A stretch of 62,007 nt of DNA, taken from Branchiostoma floridae. Lineage: Eukaryota; Chordata; Leptocardii; Amphioxiformes; Branchiostomatidae. The notes under the pieces were generated by a model that saw only the letters and a list, made by a program, of their open reading frames with translations, had not been told where the DNA came from and did no database searches. Made by a program: the position numbers and the translations under genes. Below, one piece after another: positions 32,684-44,244 of the stretch. Positions within the stretch are counted from its first letter, which is position 1. Each line of letters begins with the position of its first letter. The stretch lies in contig NC_049986.1 of the NCBI RefSeq assembly GCF_000003815.2, positions 21,082,413-21,144,419 of the forward strand, given 5' to 3'.

Positions 32684-35010
32684 TTATTCGCAATTGTGTT
32701 TAGCCACATGTTGGTCTAAGTGGCATTTCTGTGCAGCGGAATAGTCGCACTGGTCACACTTGAAAGGTTTCGCACCTGTATGTTGTGTACGGTTAAGTAA
32801 GACCTGTCAGCCGCCCTGAATCCGCACTCTCCACACATGAAGGGTTTTTCGCCGGTGTGTTTATACATGTGTTTGTCTAGATTACATTTGTGTGATGCAG
32901 AATAGTCGCACTGGTCACATTTATAGGGCTTTTCACCCGAACGTTTCCTCATATGTACGGATAGGTTAGACCTCTGAGCCGTTCTGTACCCACACACTTC
33001 ACACATATATGGCTTTTCTCCGGCGTGTTTAGCCACATGTCGGTCTAAATGGCATTTCTGTGCAGCAGAATAGTCGCACTGGTCACACTTGTAAGGTTTT
33101 TCACCTGTATGTTTTCTCATGTGTGCGGTTAGGTTAGTCATGCGAGCCGTCCTGTATTCGCACTGTCCACACATGAAGGGTTTTTCTCCGCTGTGTTTAG
33201 TAAAGTGAAGGTCTAAAGAAACTTTATGTGCAGCAGAATAGTCGCACTGGTCACACTTATAAGGTTTCTCACCTGTATGTTTTTTCACATGTATGGTCAA
33301 GTAAGACCTGTCAGCCGTCCTGTATCCGCACTCTTCACACATGTAGGGTTTGTTGCCAGTGTGTTTAGCTATGTGTCGGTTTAAAATGCTTTTGCGTGTA
33401 GTAGAATAGTCACATTGGTCACACCTGTAGGGCTTTTCGCCTGTATGAGTTCTCATATGTCGAGATAGGTTGGACCTATCAGCCGTTCGAAATCCACACT
33501 CCCCACACATGAAGGGCTTTTCTCCTGTGTATTTAGTCATGTGTTGGTCTAAATTGTATTTTTTTGCAGATGCATAATCGAACTGGTCACACTTGTAGAG
33601 TTTCTCGTGTGTATGTCTGCTAGTGCTCACATGTTCGGATAGACTAAACCTGGAAGCCGTCCTGTATCCGCACTCTCCACACATGAAGGGGTTTTCTCCG
33701 TTGTGTTTAGCCATGTGCTGGTTGAAAGAACCTTTCTGTGCAGCAGAAAAGTCGCACTGGTCACATTTATAGGGTTTCCAACCGGTATGTTTTGTTGTGT
33801 GTTTTATTAGGTCAGCCCTTGAGGCTGCCCTATATGGCTTATTCACGTGACGTCATCATCCCTTCCCTCCGTGCGCCGCCATTTTGGTGTACCACCAGTC
33901 CCGGCGAAGATTCTCGGTGTCTGAAGGTCTCTAACTCAGAGGAAAGTGAAGTCGTTTGCACGCTGTTTGACTATGCAAAGAGCTTCCAACCTCAAGTCAT
34001 ATTTTCGCTACAAAAATCGGATAGAAATTATCCATATTTCATCAGTGAGGGAAAGTTTTCGGAGATCCAGTCTACTTTACGAACACGGCAACAGTGACAG
34101 GGTGACAGCGGAGTCCATCGATCTTGTCTTTGTTATTTTGTTCTGTGAACGACTTTCTGCACACTCAGTTAAAAACGTACCAGGCTTTAATACAACAACT
34201 TGATGAAAAGTCCTTGCGACAACGTAGTATCTGGACAAATACTGGAGTGTAGGATGAGATTTAGTTGATAGAGGTAACGTTACGTAGTGATCGGGAAAGT
34301 TCGACATTCAGAAGTCGGACGACCACAGGATAGTATCCTGTGCCGCGGTTTTTGTTCACACACAGTCAGCATCTTGTACTCTTGTTGTTGTTTTTTCATG
34401 GAAATTCATCAAAAAACTAGGGGACATGCTCCTGCTGTCGTTTATGGACTCCGCTGTTTGTTTTCGGAATTCCCCTTCGTATTTTCATTCCCGCACGGCT
34501 AGAGAATCCCGAAGCAAATCTTACTGTTACCCAATCTGTGTGCGCTTTACCAGTGCAGAACCAACATCCCACGCCAAGACAAAGCACTGTGATTGTGAAA
34601 CTAAACGTTTTTGAACGGAAATCGTGCATTGCTTGGGAAATATTTACAATTTCTACGGCGAGTTGCATAGGGCCCCACTGCAGGCGGGCTGACTGTGGTA
34701 CACCAAAATGGCTGACTTCGCTCGTTGCTAGGGGGAGGATCACGTGACTGAATAAGCCCTATAGCCACATACCGTACAAGCAAAGCGTTTATCCACAGTA
34801 CGTTTAGAGGCAAGTCTGGATGTATGCTCTGTTCGACCCTGTGCGGGAGGTTGGTCAGATTCTACTCCGCACTTTTCCTCACATGGAATGCCCCCTTTGT
34901 TGTTCAGCTACCTTCCGGTGCCTGATGCCTCGCTGATGCTTGTCTCGACCCCAGCATGTACAATTGACAGATCGTTCATGACAGCCTCGCTGCTTTTCTT
35001 GTCCAAAGCT
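32684..35010 (-). pseudogene. ZNF-5: 14-finger pseudogene split by a 923-bp insertion
   Basis: The fingers read on minus from 33,830 down to about 32,790. The N-terminal region continues only beyond the insertion, at 34,759-35,010. Lesions: the insertion inside finger 1; an 8-bp loss near 32,783 that shifts the last fingers; a cysteine to phenylalanine change in finger 4 (CDQFDY); a zinc-binding histidine to tyrosine in the same finger (TKYTGEKP); extra residues in finger 3 (HVSTSRHTH); a histidine to arginine in finger 11 (RKRSGEKP); and loss of the family ATG. The 5' leader (35,011-35,300) is recognisable but decayed. This is the most damaged array in the cluster. Confidence 0.9.
33836..34758. 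mobile_element. 923-bp inverted-repeat element inside ZNF-5
   Basis: Ends are GGCTTATTCA...CGTGA and its complement TCACGTGAC-TGAATAAGCC. A subterminal pair (GCCATTTTGGTGTACCAC) is also inverted. Host sequence CTATA is present on both sides (33,830-33,834 and 34,759-34,763), consistent with a short target-site duplication of the family's GCCCTATAGCCAC. Internal frames (34417-34743 minus, 33946-34203 plus) show no transposase motif that I can name. It is probably a non-autonomous DNA transposon of uncertain superfamily. Confidence 0.8.
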
Positions 35011-35339
35011 AAGAACAACAATAAATAATCCAAAATTAATCCATATGAAATGAAAGTATCATTTACCAAGGGATCATGGTATAGTCGTACTGAAAACTAA
35101 ACCTGCATTTTCATGTAGGCAACAAAAACTTCAAACAAACCTTGAATTACAATTTAGTAAAAACAAAACTTGCAAATGAACAAAGATTATTCATAGAATT
35201 GTTAAATGTAAAGAGTTATGAAAATGTGGCATGATAATGATAATAACAATAAACCATGTAAGTAGTCATTCGTTACCAAAAATAAACAAGTGATCATAGG
35301 TCACACATCCTGTAACGTAATTATGGTGCGAACACTCAT

Positions 35340-35565
35340 CACATCATACAAAGATACAGGGAGGCGGACAGGGATTAGCGCCCTTGCCCTTGAGGAGCTA
35401 GGCTCCCCATCTCTTACCACCCACAAATTCACACAAACACAAAGCTCAGAAGTAAAAAGCGACCACCACCAAACCAAACGACCCTTGTCTGCATCGGGAG
35501 TCTTCAGCTTTATGAAGTTGGACGTGCACATGAAGAAGAAGAAGAAGAAGAAGAAAAACAAATTA
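35340..35565 (+). mobile_element. Possible 5'-truncated non-LTR retroelement tail with (GAA)n
   Basis: The stretch ends TATGAAGTTGGACGTGCAC-ATGAAGAAG... with about seven GAA units before A-rich DNA, the kind of tail seen on non-LTR retroelements. No reverse transcriptase motif is present, so the call rests only on the tail. Confidence 0.3.
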
Positions 35566-35579
35566 GCTTGTCGCTATGG

Positions 35580-38500
35580 AGCCTATCAAACTTGTCAATT
35601 CTCAAGTTCGGGCCCCTGCCATGTTCGGCAGGGTAGTCAAGTTCAAAATTAGCAGGTGTCAAGACACTTCAAGTGATGCGGGAAGGGTTGTCAAGCATTG
35701 TCACAAGTTTTAAAGACTTCACGGAGACCCTACTCCAAGGATTGGTCCCCAGGGAGCACAGGTGTCAGGAGGGATGTGGTAAGGTTTGTGGCTTTGGTTA
35801 GACTTCATATTGTTTAGCAAAAAGTGGCACAAACAGGGGAAAATGGTAAAATCTGCTCACCCTGTCATAAGGGGACTACTCTCCATCAGTTTAGACACCA
35901 AAATTTGTATCTAAATGCTGTTAGACCACACTTTGGAGCAGATGATGAGAGTGCATAGAATGAGGGGGGGGGGGGGTAGGTGTGTCCTTTGGGGCTTAGC
36001 TTATATATCATTGGGGGCCAATATGTTCCCAAAAATTGGTTATATGGGCAAAAGAAAGGCTTTACCTGACTCAACTGACTGAAATTTCTTGAGAAATTCT
36101 GCCATATTAGTGGTTTTGGGCCTGATTTCTTACTTTCTGTACCTTTTATTGATAATGTAATATGCATATGCACTCTCATAAAATGCTTCAAAGTCTAACC
36201 TGGCAGCTTTTCAATACAACTTTAGGTGTGTAAATGGTGGGAGAATACTTTCCTTATGCTAGAAAGATCAACTTTTAACTTTTTCTTCAGTTTGTGTCAC
36301 TTTTTGGTTAATGCTATGGAGCCTATCAAATGCCTCAAACCACTGCCAAAGCCTTGAGGAAAGTCCTCTGACACCTGCCATGAGATCCATTCCCCTGGGA
36401 GCATTCTTGGTCAGAAAGCTTTGAAACTTGGGATAATGTTTGAAAACTCTTACTCGCATCATGCGAAATGATTGAAGACATGATTGGTGGTCACTGCTCT
36501 GCCATGTTCGGCAGGGTATTCAAGTTCAAAATTAGCAGGTGTCAAGACACTTCAAGTGATGCGGGAAGGGTTGTCAAGCATTGTCACAAGTTTCAAAGAC
36601 TTCACGGAGACCCTACTCCAAGGATTGGTCCCCAGGGAGCACAGGTGTCAGGAGGGATGTGGTAAGGTTTGTGGCTTTGGTTAGACTTCATATTGTTTAG
36701 CAAAAAGTGGCACAAACAGGGGAAAATGGTAAAATCTGCTCACCCTGTCATAAGGGGACTACTCTCCATCAGTTTAGACACCAAAATTTGTATCTAAATG
36801 CTGTTAGACCACACTTTGGAGCAGATGATGAGAGTGCATAGAATGAGGGGGGGGGGGTAGGTGTGTCCTTTGGGGCTTATATATCCTTGGGGGCCAATAT
36901 GTTCCCAAAAATTGGTTATATGGGCAAAAGAAAGGCTTTACCTGACTCAACTGACTGAAATTTCTTGAGAAATTCTGCCATATTAGTGGTTTTGGGCCTG
37001 ATTTCTTACTTTCTGTACCTTTTATTGATAATGTAATATGCGCTCTCATAAAATGCTTCAAAGTCTAACCTGGCAGCTTTTCAATACAACTTTAGGTGTG
37101 TAAATGGTGGGAGAATACTTTCCTTATGCTAGAAAGATCAGCTTTTAACTTTTTCTTCAGTTTGTGTCACTTTTTGGTTAATGCTATGGAGCCTATCAAA
37201 TGCCTCAAACCACTGCCAAAGCCTTGAGGAAAGTCCTCTGACACCTGCCATGAGATCCATTCCCCTGGGAGCATTCTTGGTCAGAAAGCTTTGAAACTTG
37301 GGATAATGTTTGAAAACTCTTACTCGCATCATGCGAAATGATTGAAACTTGTCAATTCTCAAGTTCGGGCCCCTACAAGGGCAATGACCCCTAATTAACG
37401 GCTGCGCAGAAGGTCCCCGGTGAGTCCCCTCAGGATTGATTTTTAAAAGTATCAGAAGATGTGTTTTTCTTTGGAAATGTTGGCATCTTGGAGCTGTATT
37501 CTACAGGTNNNNNNNNNNNNNNNNNNNNNNNNNNNNNNNNNNNNNNNNNNNNNNNNNNNNNNNNNNNNNNNNNNNNNNNNNNNNNNNNNNNNNNNNNNNN
37601 NNNNNNNNGAACACTTCACTATCGCCGATCTTCGAATGTCATTGTAGTGCCAGATGGGGTCAAAGGTCACCGAGTTGCGTTTGGATGCAAATCACCGGTC
37701 AGAAAGTTCCGAAAAGTTGAGAATGGACATTTTAGAAGCCGGGCTACCCTCTCAATGTTAGTTTTTCGAGAACGAAACGTCAGGTAGGTGACTTTTGACA
37801 GCTTCCATTTGCCATTAAATGCATTATAAGGATAGGGAAGACATGATTGGTGGTCACTGCTCTGCCATGTTCGGCAGGGTATTCAAGTTCAAAATTAGCA
37901 GGTGTCAAGACACTTCAAGTGATGCGGGAAGGGTTGTCAAGCATTGTCACAAGTTTCAAAGACTTCACGGAGACCCTACTCCAAGGATTGGTCCCCAGGG
38001 AGCACAGGTGTCAGGAGGGGTGTGGTAAGGTTTGTGGCTTTGGTTAGACTTCATATTGTTTAGCAAAAAGTGGCACAAACAGGGGAAAATGGTAAAATCT
38101 GCTCACCCTGTCATAAGGGGACTACTCTCCATCAGTTTAGACACCAAAATTTGTATCTAAATGCTGTTAGACCACACTTTGGAGCAGATGATGAGAGTGC
38201 ATAGAATGAGGGGGGGGGGGGTAGGTGTGTCCTTTGGGGCTTATATATTCTTGGGGGCCAATATGTTCCCAAAAATTGGTTATATGGGCAAAAGAAAGGC
38301 TTTACCTGACTCAACTGACTGAAATTTCTTGAGAAATTCTGCCATATTAGTGGTTTTGGGCCTGATTTCTTACTTTCTGTACCTTTTATTGATAATGTAA
38401 TATGCGCTCTCATAAAATGCTTCAAAGTCTAACCTGGCAGCTTTTCAATACAACTTTAGGTGTGTAAATGGTGGGAGAATACTTTCCTTATGCTAGAAAG

Positions 38501-41190
38501 ATCAACTTTTAACTTTTTCTTCAGTTTGTGTCACTTTTTGGTTAATGCTATGGAGCCTATCAAATGCCTCAAACCACTGCCAAAGCCTTGAGGAAAGTCC
38601 TCTGACACCTGCCATGAGATCCATTCCCCTGGGAGCATTCTTGGTCAGAAAGCTTTGAAACTTGGGATAATGTTTGAAAACTCTTACTCGCATCATGCGA
38701 AATGATTGAAACTTGTCAATTCTCAAGTTCGGGCCCCTGCCATGTTCGGCAGGGTAGTCAAGTTCAAAATTAGCAGGTGTCAAGACACTTCAAGTGATGC
38801 GGGAAGGGTTGTCAAGCATTGTCACAAGTTTTAAAGACTTCACGGAGACCCTACTCCAAGGATTGGTCCCCAGGGAGCACAGGTGTCAGGAGGGATGTGG
38901 TAAGGTTTGTGGCTTTGGTTAGACTTCATATTGTTTAGCAAAAAGTGGCACAAACAGGGGAAAATGGTAAAATCTGCTCACCCTGTCATAAGGGGACTAC
39001 TCTCCATCAGTTTAGACACCAAAATTTGTATCTAAATGCTGTTAGACCACACTTTGGAGCAGATGATGAGAGTGCATAGAATGAGGGGGGGGGGGTAGGT
39101 GTGTCCTTTGGGGCTTATATATCATTGGGGGCCAATATGTTCCCAAAAATTGGTTATATGGGCAAAAGAAAGGCTTTACCTGACTCAACTGACTGAAATT
39201 TCTTGAGAAATTCTGCCATATTAGTGGTTTTGGGCCTGATTTCTTACTTTCTGTACCTTTTATTGATAATGTAATATGCATATGCACTCTCATAATTCAA
39301 AGTCTAACCTGGCAGCTTTTCAATACAACTTTAGGTGTGTAAATGGTGGGAGAATACTTTCCTTATGCTAGAAAGATCAGCTTTTAACTTTTTCTTCAGT
39401 TTGTGTCACTTTTTGGTTAATGCTATGGAGCCTATCAAATGCCTCAAACCACTGCCAAAGCCTTGAGGAAAGTCCTCTGACACCTGCCATGAGATCCATT
39501 CCCCTGGGAGCATTCTTGGTCAGAAAGCTTTGAAACTTGGGATAATGTTTGAAAACTCTTACTCGCATCATGCGAAATGATTGAAACTTGTCAATTCTCA
39601 AGTTCGGGCCCCTGCCATGTTCGGCAGGGTAGTCAAGTTCAAAATTAGCAGGTGTCAAGACACTTCAAGTGATGCGGGAAGGGTTGTCAAGCATTGTCAC
39701 AAGTTTTAAAGACTTCACGGAGACCCTACTCCAAGGATTGGTCCCCAGGGAGCACAGGTGTCAGGAGGGATGTGGTAAGGTTTGTGGCTTTGGTTAGACT
39801 TCATATTGTTTAGCAAAAAGTGGCACAAACAGGGGAAAATGGTAAAATCTGCTCACCCTGTCATAAGGGGACTACTCTCCATCAGTTTAGACACCAAAAT
39901 TTGTATCTAAATGCTGTTAGACCACACTTTGGAGCAGATGATGAGAGTGCATAGAATGAGGGGGGGGGTAGGTGTGTCCTTTGGGGCTTATATATCATTG
40001 GGGGCCAATATGTTCCCAAAAATTGGTTATATGGGCAAAAGAAAGGCTTTACCTGACTCAACTGACTGAAATTTCTTGAGAAATTCTGCCATTTTAGTGG
40101 TTTTGGGCCTGATTTCTTACTTTCTGTACCTTTTATTGATAATGTAATATGCACTCTCATAAAATGCTTCAAAGTCTAACCTGGCAGCTTTTCAATACAA
40201 CTTTAGGTGTGTAAATGGTGGGAGAATACTTTCCTTATGCTAGAAAGATCAGCTTTTAACTTTTTCTTCAGTTTGTGTCACTTTTTGGTTAATGCTATGG
40301 AGCCTATCAAATGCCTCAAACCACTGCCAAAGCCTTGAGGAAAGTCCTCTGACACCTGCCATGAGATCCATTCCCCTGGGAGCATTCTTGGTCAGAAAGC
40401 TTTGAAACTTGGGATAATGTTTGAAAACTCTTACTCGCATCATGCGAAATGATTGAAACTTGTCAATTCTCAAGTTCGGGCCCCTACAAGGGCAATGACC
40501 CCTAATTGACGGCTGCGCAGAAGGTCCCCGGTGAGTCCCCTCAGGATTGATTTTTAAAAGTATCAGAAGATGTGTTTTTCTTTGGAAATGTTGGCATCTT
40601 GGAGCTGTATTCTACAGGTAAGGGTTGTAGGTTTTTTATTATGTCGAAAAAAACAGACTTTTAAGCCTGTTTTGGGTGCCTGGAACACTAGAAAGAAGTT
40701 TGTTATGTAGCTGTCATTGTAGTGCCAGATGGGGTCAAAGGTCACCGAGTTGCGTTTGGATGCAAATCACCGGTCAGAAAGTTCCGAAAAGTTGAGAATG
40801 GACATTTTAGAAGCCGGGCTACCCTCTCAATGTTAGTTTTTCGAGAACGAAACGTCAGGTAGGTGACTTTTGACAGCTTCTATTTGCCATTAAATGCATT
40901 ATAAGGATAGGGAAGACATGATTGGTGGTCACTGCTCTGCCATGTTCGGCAGGGTATTCAAGTTCAAAATTAGCAGGTGTCAAGACACTTCAAGTGATGC
41001 GGGAAGGGTTGTCAAGCATTGTCACAAGTTTCAAAGACTTCACGGAGACCCTACTCCAAGGATTGGTCCCCAGGGAGCACAGGTGTCAGGAGGGATGTGG
41101 TAAGGTTTGTGGCTTTGGTTAGACTTCATATTGTTTAGCAAAAAGTGGCACAAACAGGGGAAAATGGTAAAATCTGCTCACCCTGTCATA
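35580..41190. repeat. Large satellite: six copies of an 875-1,363-bp unit
   Basis: The landmark TGCCATGTTCGGCAGGGTA occurs at 35,617, 36,500, 37,863, 38,738, 39,613 and 40,938 (spacings 883, 1363, 875, 875, 1325). Long units carry about 460 extra bases (37,370-37,840 and 40,490-40,915). Each unit has diverged inverted halves: GATGCGGGAAGGGTTGTCAA on plus against GATGCGAGTAAGAGTTTTCAA on minus, and AGTGGCACAAAC against AGTGACACAAAC. It also has a poly-G tract of 9-13 bases that varies between units. Minus-strand frames of 60-100 residues repeat in each unit (for example MMRVRVFKHYPKFQSFLTKN), so they may be old coding DNA. No complete gene is seen. Confidence 0.93.
37509..37608. other. Assembly gap (100 N) in the satellite
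   Basis: Placeholder inside the first long unit. The second long unit shows what is probably missing (40,621-40,715). Confidence 0.99.
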
Positions 41191-42534
41191 ATTAGGGTCA
41201 CGTGATGGATATTAACCAGGCATTTTCCGCCAGGAAAATTTGTATGAATCTAAATTTATTACAGAAGTTCTATCTGTTTTACATATGATTTTTTCAAACG
41301 TTTGGTGCATATCTTGCTTGCTTACTTGCTACAATGTCTATTAATGCAAAATTTCCTATCAATGTCTATAATATGGAATGTGCATATGTATAATTAGAAA
41401 GTGGCATATCCCTCACCTCACCTTGTCATATCCCACAAGTCGACAATTGATAACTAATTTAGTAGACGCTTCTTAACAGTTTCTAGTTACAAAAGTGAAG
41501 CTCTTTCCCTGCGCCAGTTTTCGAAAAACTTCATTCTTCGTCAAAGACCATACGTTGGTCTAAAGTAGAAGCACAAATGATTGTCAAGGTCACATTGGCG
41601 GTGTGGTTACATATAGTATCCACACCTGTGTGTTTAACCATGAATCCATTTCTGTGCAGGTGTACAGTATATTCACACAGGTTACATTCATAGTTTGATT
41701 GTGTTTTTTATTGATTCAAACATTCAATTTGACAGCCTAGCAGTTAACTAGATGTACACATATGTAGTTAACTGAACTGCAAGTTGTTCAAAAAATAATA
41801 ACACCGTAATACAACTCGGACTGAATTACTAACAGACGTCTAAGACAAACACAGCCCTAAAATTTAACACATATGTACAGGTATCTACAATTCGTTAAAA
41901 ACTACTATAGTACTTGTTTAAAAATTACAATAAGAATATCCGCTTGCGTTTGTTATTACATCCATAAAGTCTATCATTATACATCAATATTTCTTTCCCC
42001 TTAGATAAGTTAGAATGTGAATGCCTAATGATGGAATACAAAATATTTAGGCTAAGTTTCTGACCTATTTGTGCTTCTTATTTCCCTGGTGTGTCTCGTC
42101 CTATGTCTTTTTACATGGTATAACTGTGCTGCAGTGTAGTCACACTGCTTTTATGTTATAATTCGTGTTTTATATGGTCGTGTTCATAATGAAGCTACAT
42201 GAAATGTCGGCAGATTTTTCATTCTATGTTGAGCAAAGGTACTCTATATTATGGAAAAAATTAACAATGACTAGAATCCATAGGTATGTTGTTAATAGCA
42301 ATTACAAGCTACAATTAGTCAATCCCGGCAAAAGGCACTTTTTCCCTGCTAGTGTACAACCGCACCACTCAGAACCCAGGACTGTGTACCTCCGACCTAG
42401 CGCGCGGCTGCCAAACTTTACCTGCTAATTTCTTCAGTTACAAGCAAGCTTCCATCAATCTAACTTTTGATATCAGTTCGGCTGGCTAAGAGGGAATTTC
42501 TCTCCGCTAAAAACATGCGTCCTAAAACGCTGGG
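41191..42534 (-). pseudogene. 3' block (type II) of ZNF-6, with an inserted segment
   Basis: Matches 27,990-28,868 downstream of ZNF-4 up to TTACATTCATAGTTT at about 41,696. It is then interrupted by about 390 bp of unrelated DNA (41,697-42,085) before resuming at CCTGGTGTGTCTCGTCC. Read on minus, the insert ends TTTGAATCAATAAAAAACAC, so it may be the polyadenylated 3' end of a retroelement. From about 42,145 to 42,520 the sequence is unlike the other copies. Confidence 0.5.
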
Positions 42535-44244
42535 TTATTTGCCATTGTGTTTAGCAACATGTTGGTCTAAATGGCATTTCTGTGCAGCAGAATATTCGCA
42601 CTGGTCACACTTGCAAGGTTTCGCACCTGTATGTTTTCTCAAATGTATGGTCAAGTAAGACCTGTCAGCCGTCCTGAATCCGCAATCTCCACACATGTAG
42701 GGTTTTTCTCCTGTGTGCTTGTACATGTGTTTGTCTAGATTACATTTGTGTGAAGCAGAATAGTCGCAGTGGTCACATTTATAGGGCTTTTCACCTGAAT
42801 GTTTCCTCATATGTACGGATAGGTTAGACCTCTGAGCCGTTCTGTACCCACACTCTTCACACATATGTGGTTTTTCTCCGGCGTGTTTAGCCACATGTCG
42901 GTCTAAATGGCATTTCTGTGCAGCCGAATAGTCGCACTGGTCACACTTGTAAGGTTTTTCACCTGTATGTTTTCTCATGTGTGCGGTTAGGTTAGTCATG
43001 CGAGCCGTCCTGTATTCGCACTGTCCACATATGAAGGGTTTTTCGCCGCTGTGTTTAGTAAAGTGAAGGTCTAAAGAAACTTTATGTGCAGCAGAATAGT
43101 CGCACTGGTCACATTTATAAGGTTTCTGACCTGTATGTTTTCTTATATGTACAGTTAAGTAAGACCTGTCAGCCGTCCTGAATCCACACTCTCCACACAT
43201 GTAGGGTTTTTCGCCGGTGTGTTTATGCATGTGTTTGACTAGATTACCTTTGCATGAAGCAGAATAGTCGCACTGGTCACATTTATAAGGTTTCATACCT
43301 GTATGTGTTCTCATATGTTCGGATAGTTGAGACCTTCGAGCAGCCCTGTATTCGCACTGTCCACACACAAATGGCTTAATCTTTTCTCCGGTGTGTTTAG
43401 TAAGGTGATGGTCTAAAGAAACTTTATGTGCAGCAGAATAGTCGCACTGGTTACACCTATATGGTTTCATACCTGTATGTGTTCTCATGTGTCTGGTCAA
43501 GTAAGACTTGTCAGCCGTCTTGTATCCGCACTCATCGCACATGTAGGGTTTGTTGCCGGTGTGTTTAGCCATGTGCCGGTTTAAAATGCTTTTGCGTGTA
43601 GTAGAATAGTCACAATGGTCACACCTGTAGGGCTTTTCGCCTGTATGAGTTCTCATATGTCGAGATAGGTTGGACCTATTAGCCGTTCGAAATCCGCACT
43701 CCCCACACATGAGAGTTTTTACTCCGGTGTGCTTAGTCATGTGTTGGTCTAAATTGTATTTTTTTGCAGAAGTATAGTTACACTGGTCACACTTGTAAGG
43801 TTTCTCGCCAGCATGTATTCTCATATGTTCCAATAGGCGACACCTGATAGCGGCCGAGTATCCACACTGTCCACAGATGTAGGGTTTTTCGCCGGTATGT
43901 TTAGTCATGTGTCGGTCTAATTGAACTTTCTGTGCAGCAGAATAGTCACACTGGTCACACTTATATGGTTTCTCACCTGTATGTTTTCTTGTGTGTTTGA
44001 TTAGGACAGACTTTTTGGCTGCCCTGTAGCCACATTCCGTACACGCAAAGCGTTTATTCACAGTGCGTTTCACCGCAAGTCTGTCCTTCTGCTCTGTTCG
44101 ACCCCGTGCGGGAGGATGGTCAGATTCTACTCCACACTTTTCCTCACATGGAATGTTTCCTTCCTTATTTTGCTGCCTTCCCGTGTCTAATGTCTCACTG
44201 CTGCTTGTCTCGTCCCCAGGGTGTATAGCTGGACGATCGTCCAT
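42535..44244 (-). CDS. ZNF-6: C2H2 zinc-finger protein, 18 fingers
   Basis: The longest intact array: 569 residues if translation starts at the ATG at 44244 (MDDRPAIHPGDE...), with 18 complete C2H2 fingers from residue 66 to the end. The family start nine codons upstream is lost here: ATG is ATT, giving IGARSGEV. Therefore either the next Met or an unusual upstream start is used. The acceptor is kept as tattgttgttgtag. Finger 8 is joined to finger 9 by TGEKIKP, two residues longer than normal, which could reset the register of DNA contact. Fingers 1-18 are colinear with ZNF-7. No KRAB or other effector domain is seen. Confidence 0.85.
   Translation of the reverse strand: MDDRPAIHPGDETSSSETLDTGRQQNKEGNIPCEEKCGVESDHPPARGRTEQKDRLAVKRTVNKRFACTECGYRAAKKSVLIKHTRKHTGEKPYKCDQCDYSAAQKVQLDRHMTKHTGEKPYICGQCGYSAAIRCRLLEHMRIHAGEKPYKCDQCNYTSAKKYNLDQHMTKHTGVKTLMCGECGFRTANRSNLSRHMRTHTGEKPYRCDHCDYSTTRKSILNRHMAKHTGNKPYMCDECGYKTADKSYLTRHMRTHTGMKPYRCNQCDYSAAHKVSLDHHLTKHTGEKIKPFVCGQCEYRAARRSQLSEHMRTHTGMKPYKCDQCDYSASCKGNLVKHMHKHTGEKPYMCGECGFRTADRSYLTVHIRKHTGQKPYKCDQCDYSAAHKVSLDLHFTKHSGEKPFICGQCEYRTARMTNLTAHMRKHTGEKPYKCDQCDYSAAQKCHLDRHVAKHAGEKPHMCEECGYRTAQRSNLSVHMRKHSGEKPYKCDHCDYSASHKCNLDKHMYKHTGEKPYMCGDCGFRTADRSYLTIHLRKHTGAKPCKCDQCEYSAAQKCHLDQHVAKHNGK

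Noticed and set aside
35886-40473. Repeated 74-101-residue minus-strand ORFs as genes
   Set aside because: They are satellite units; no complete gene with start, splice sites and stop can be assembled. Reported only as an observation.
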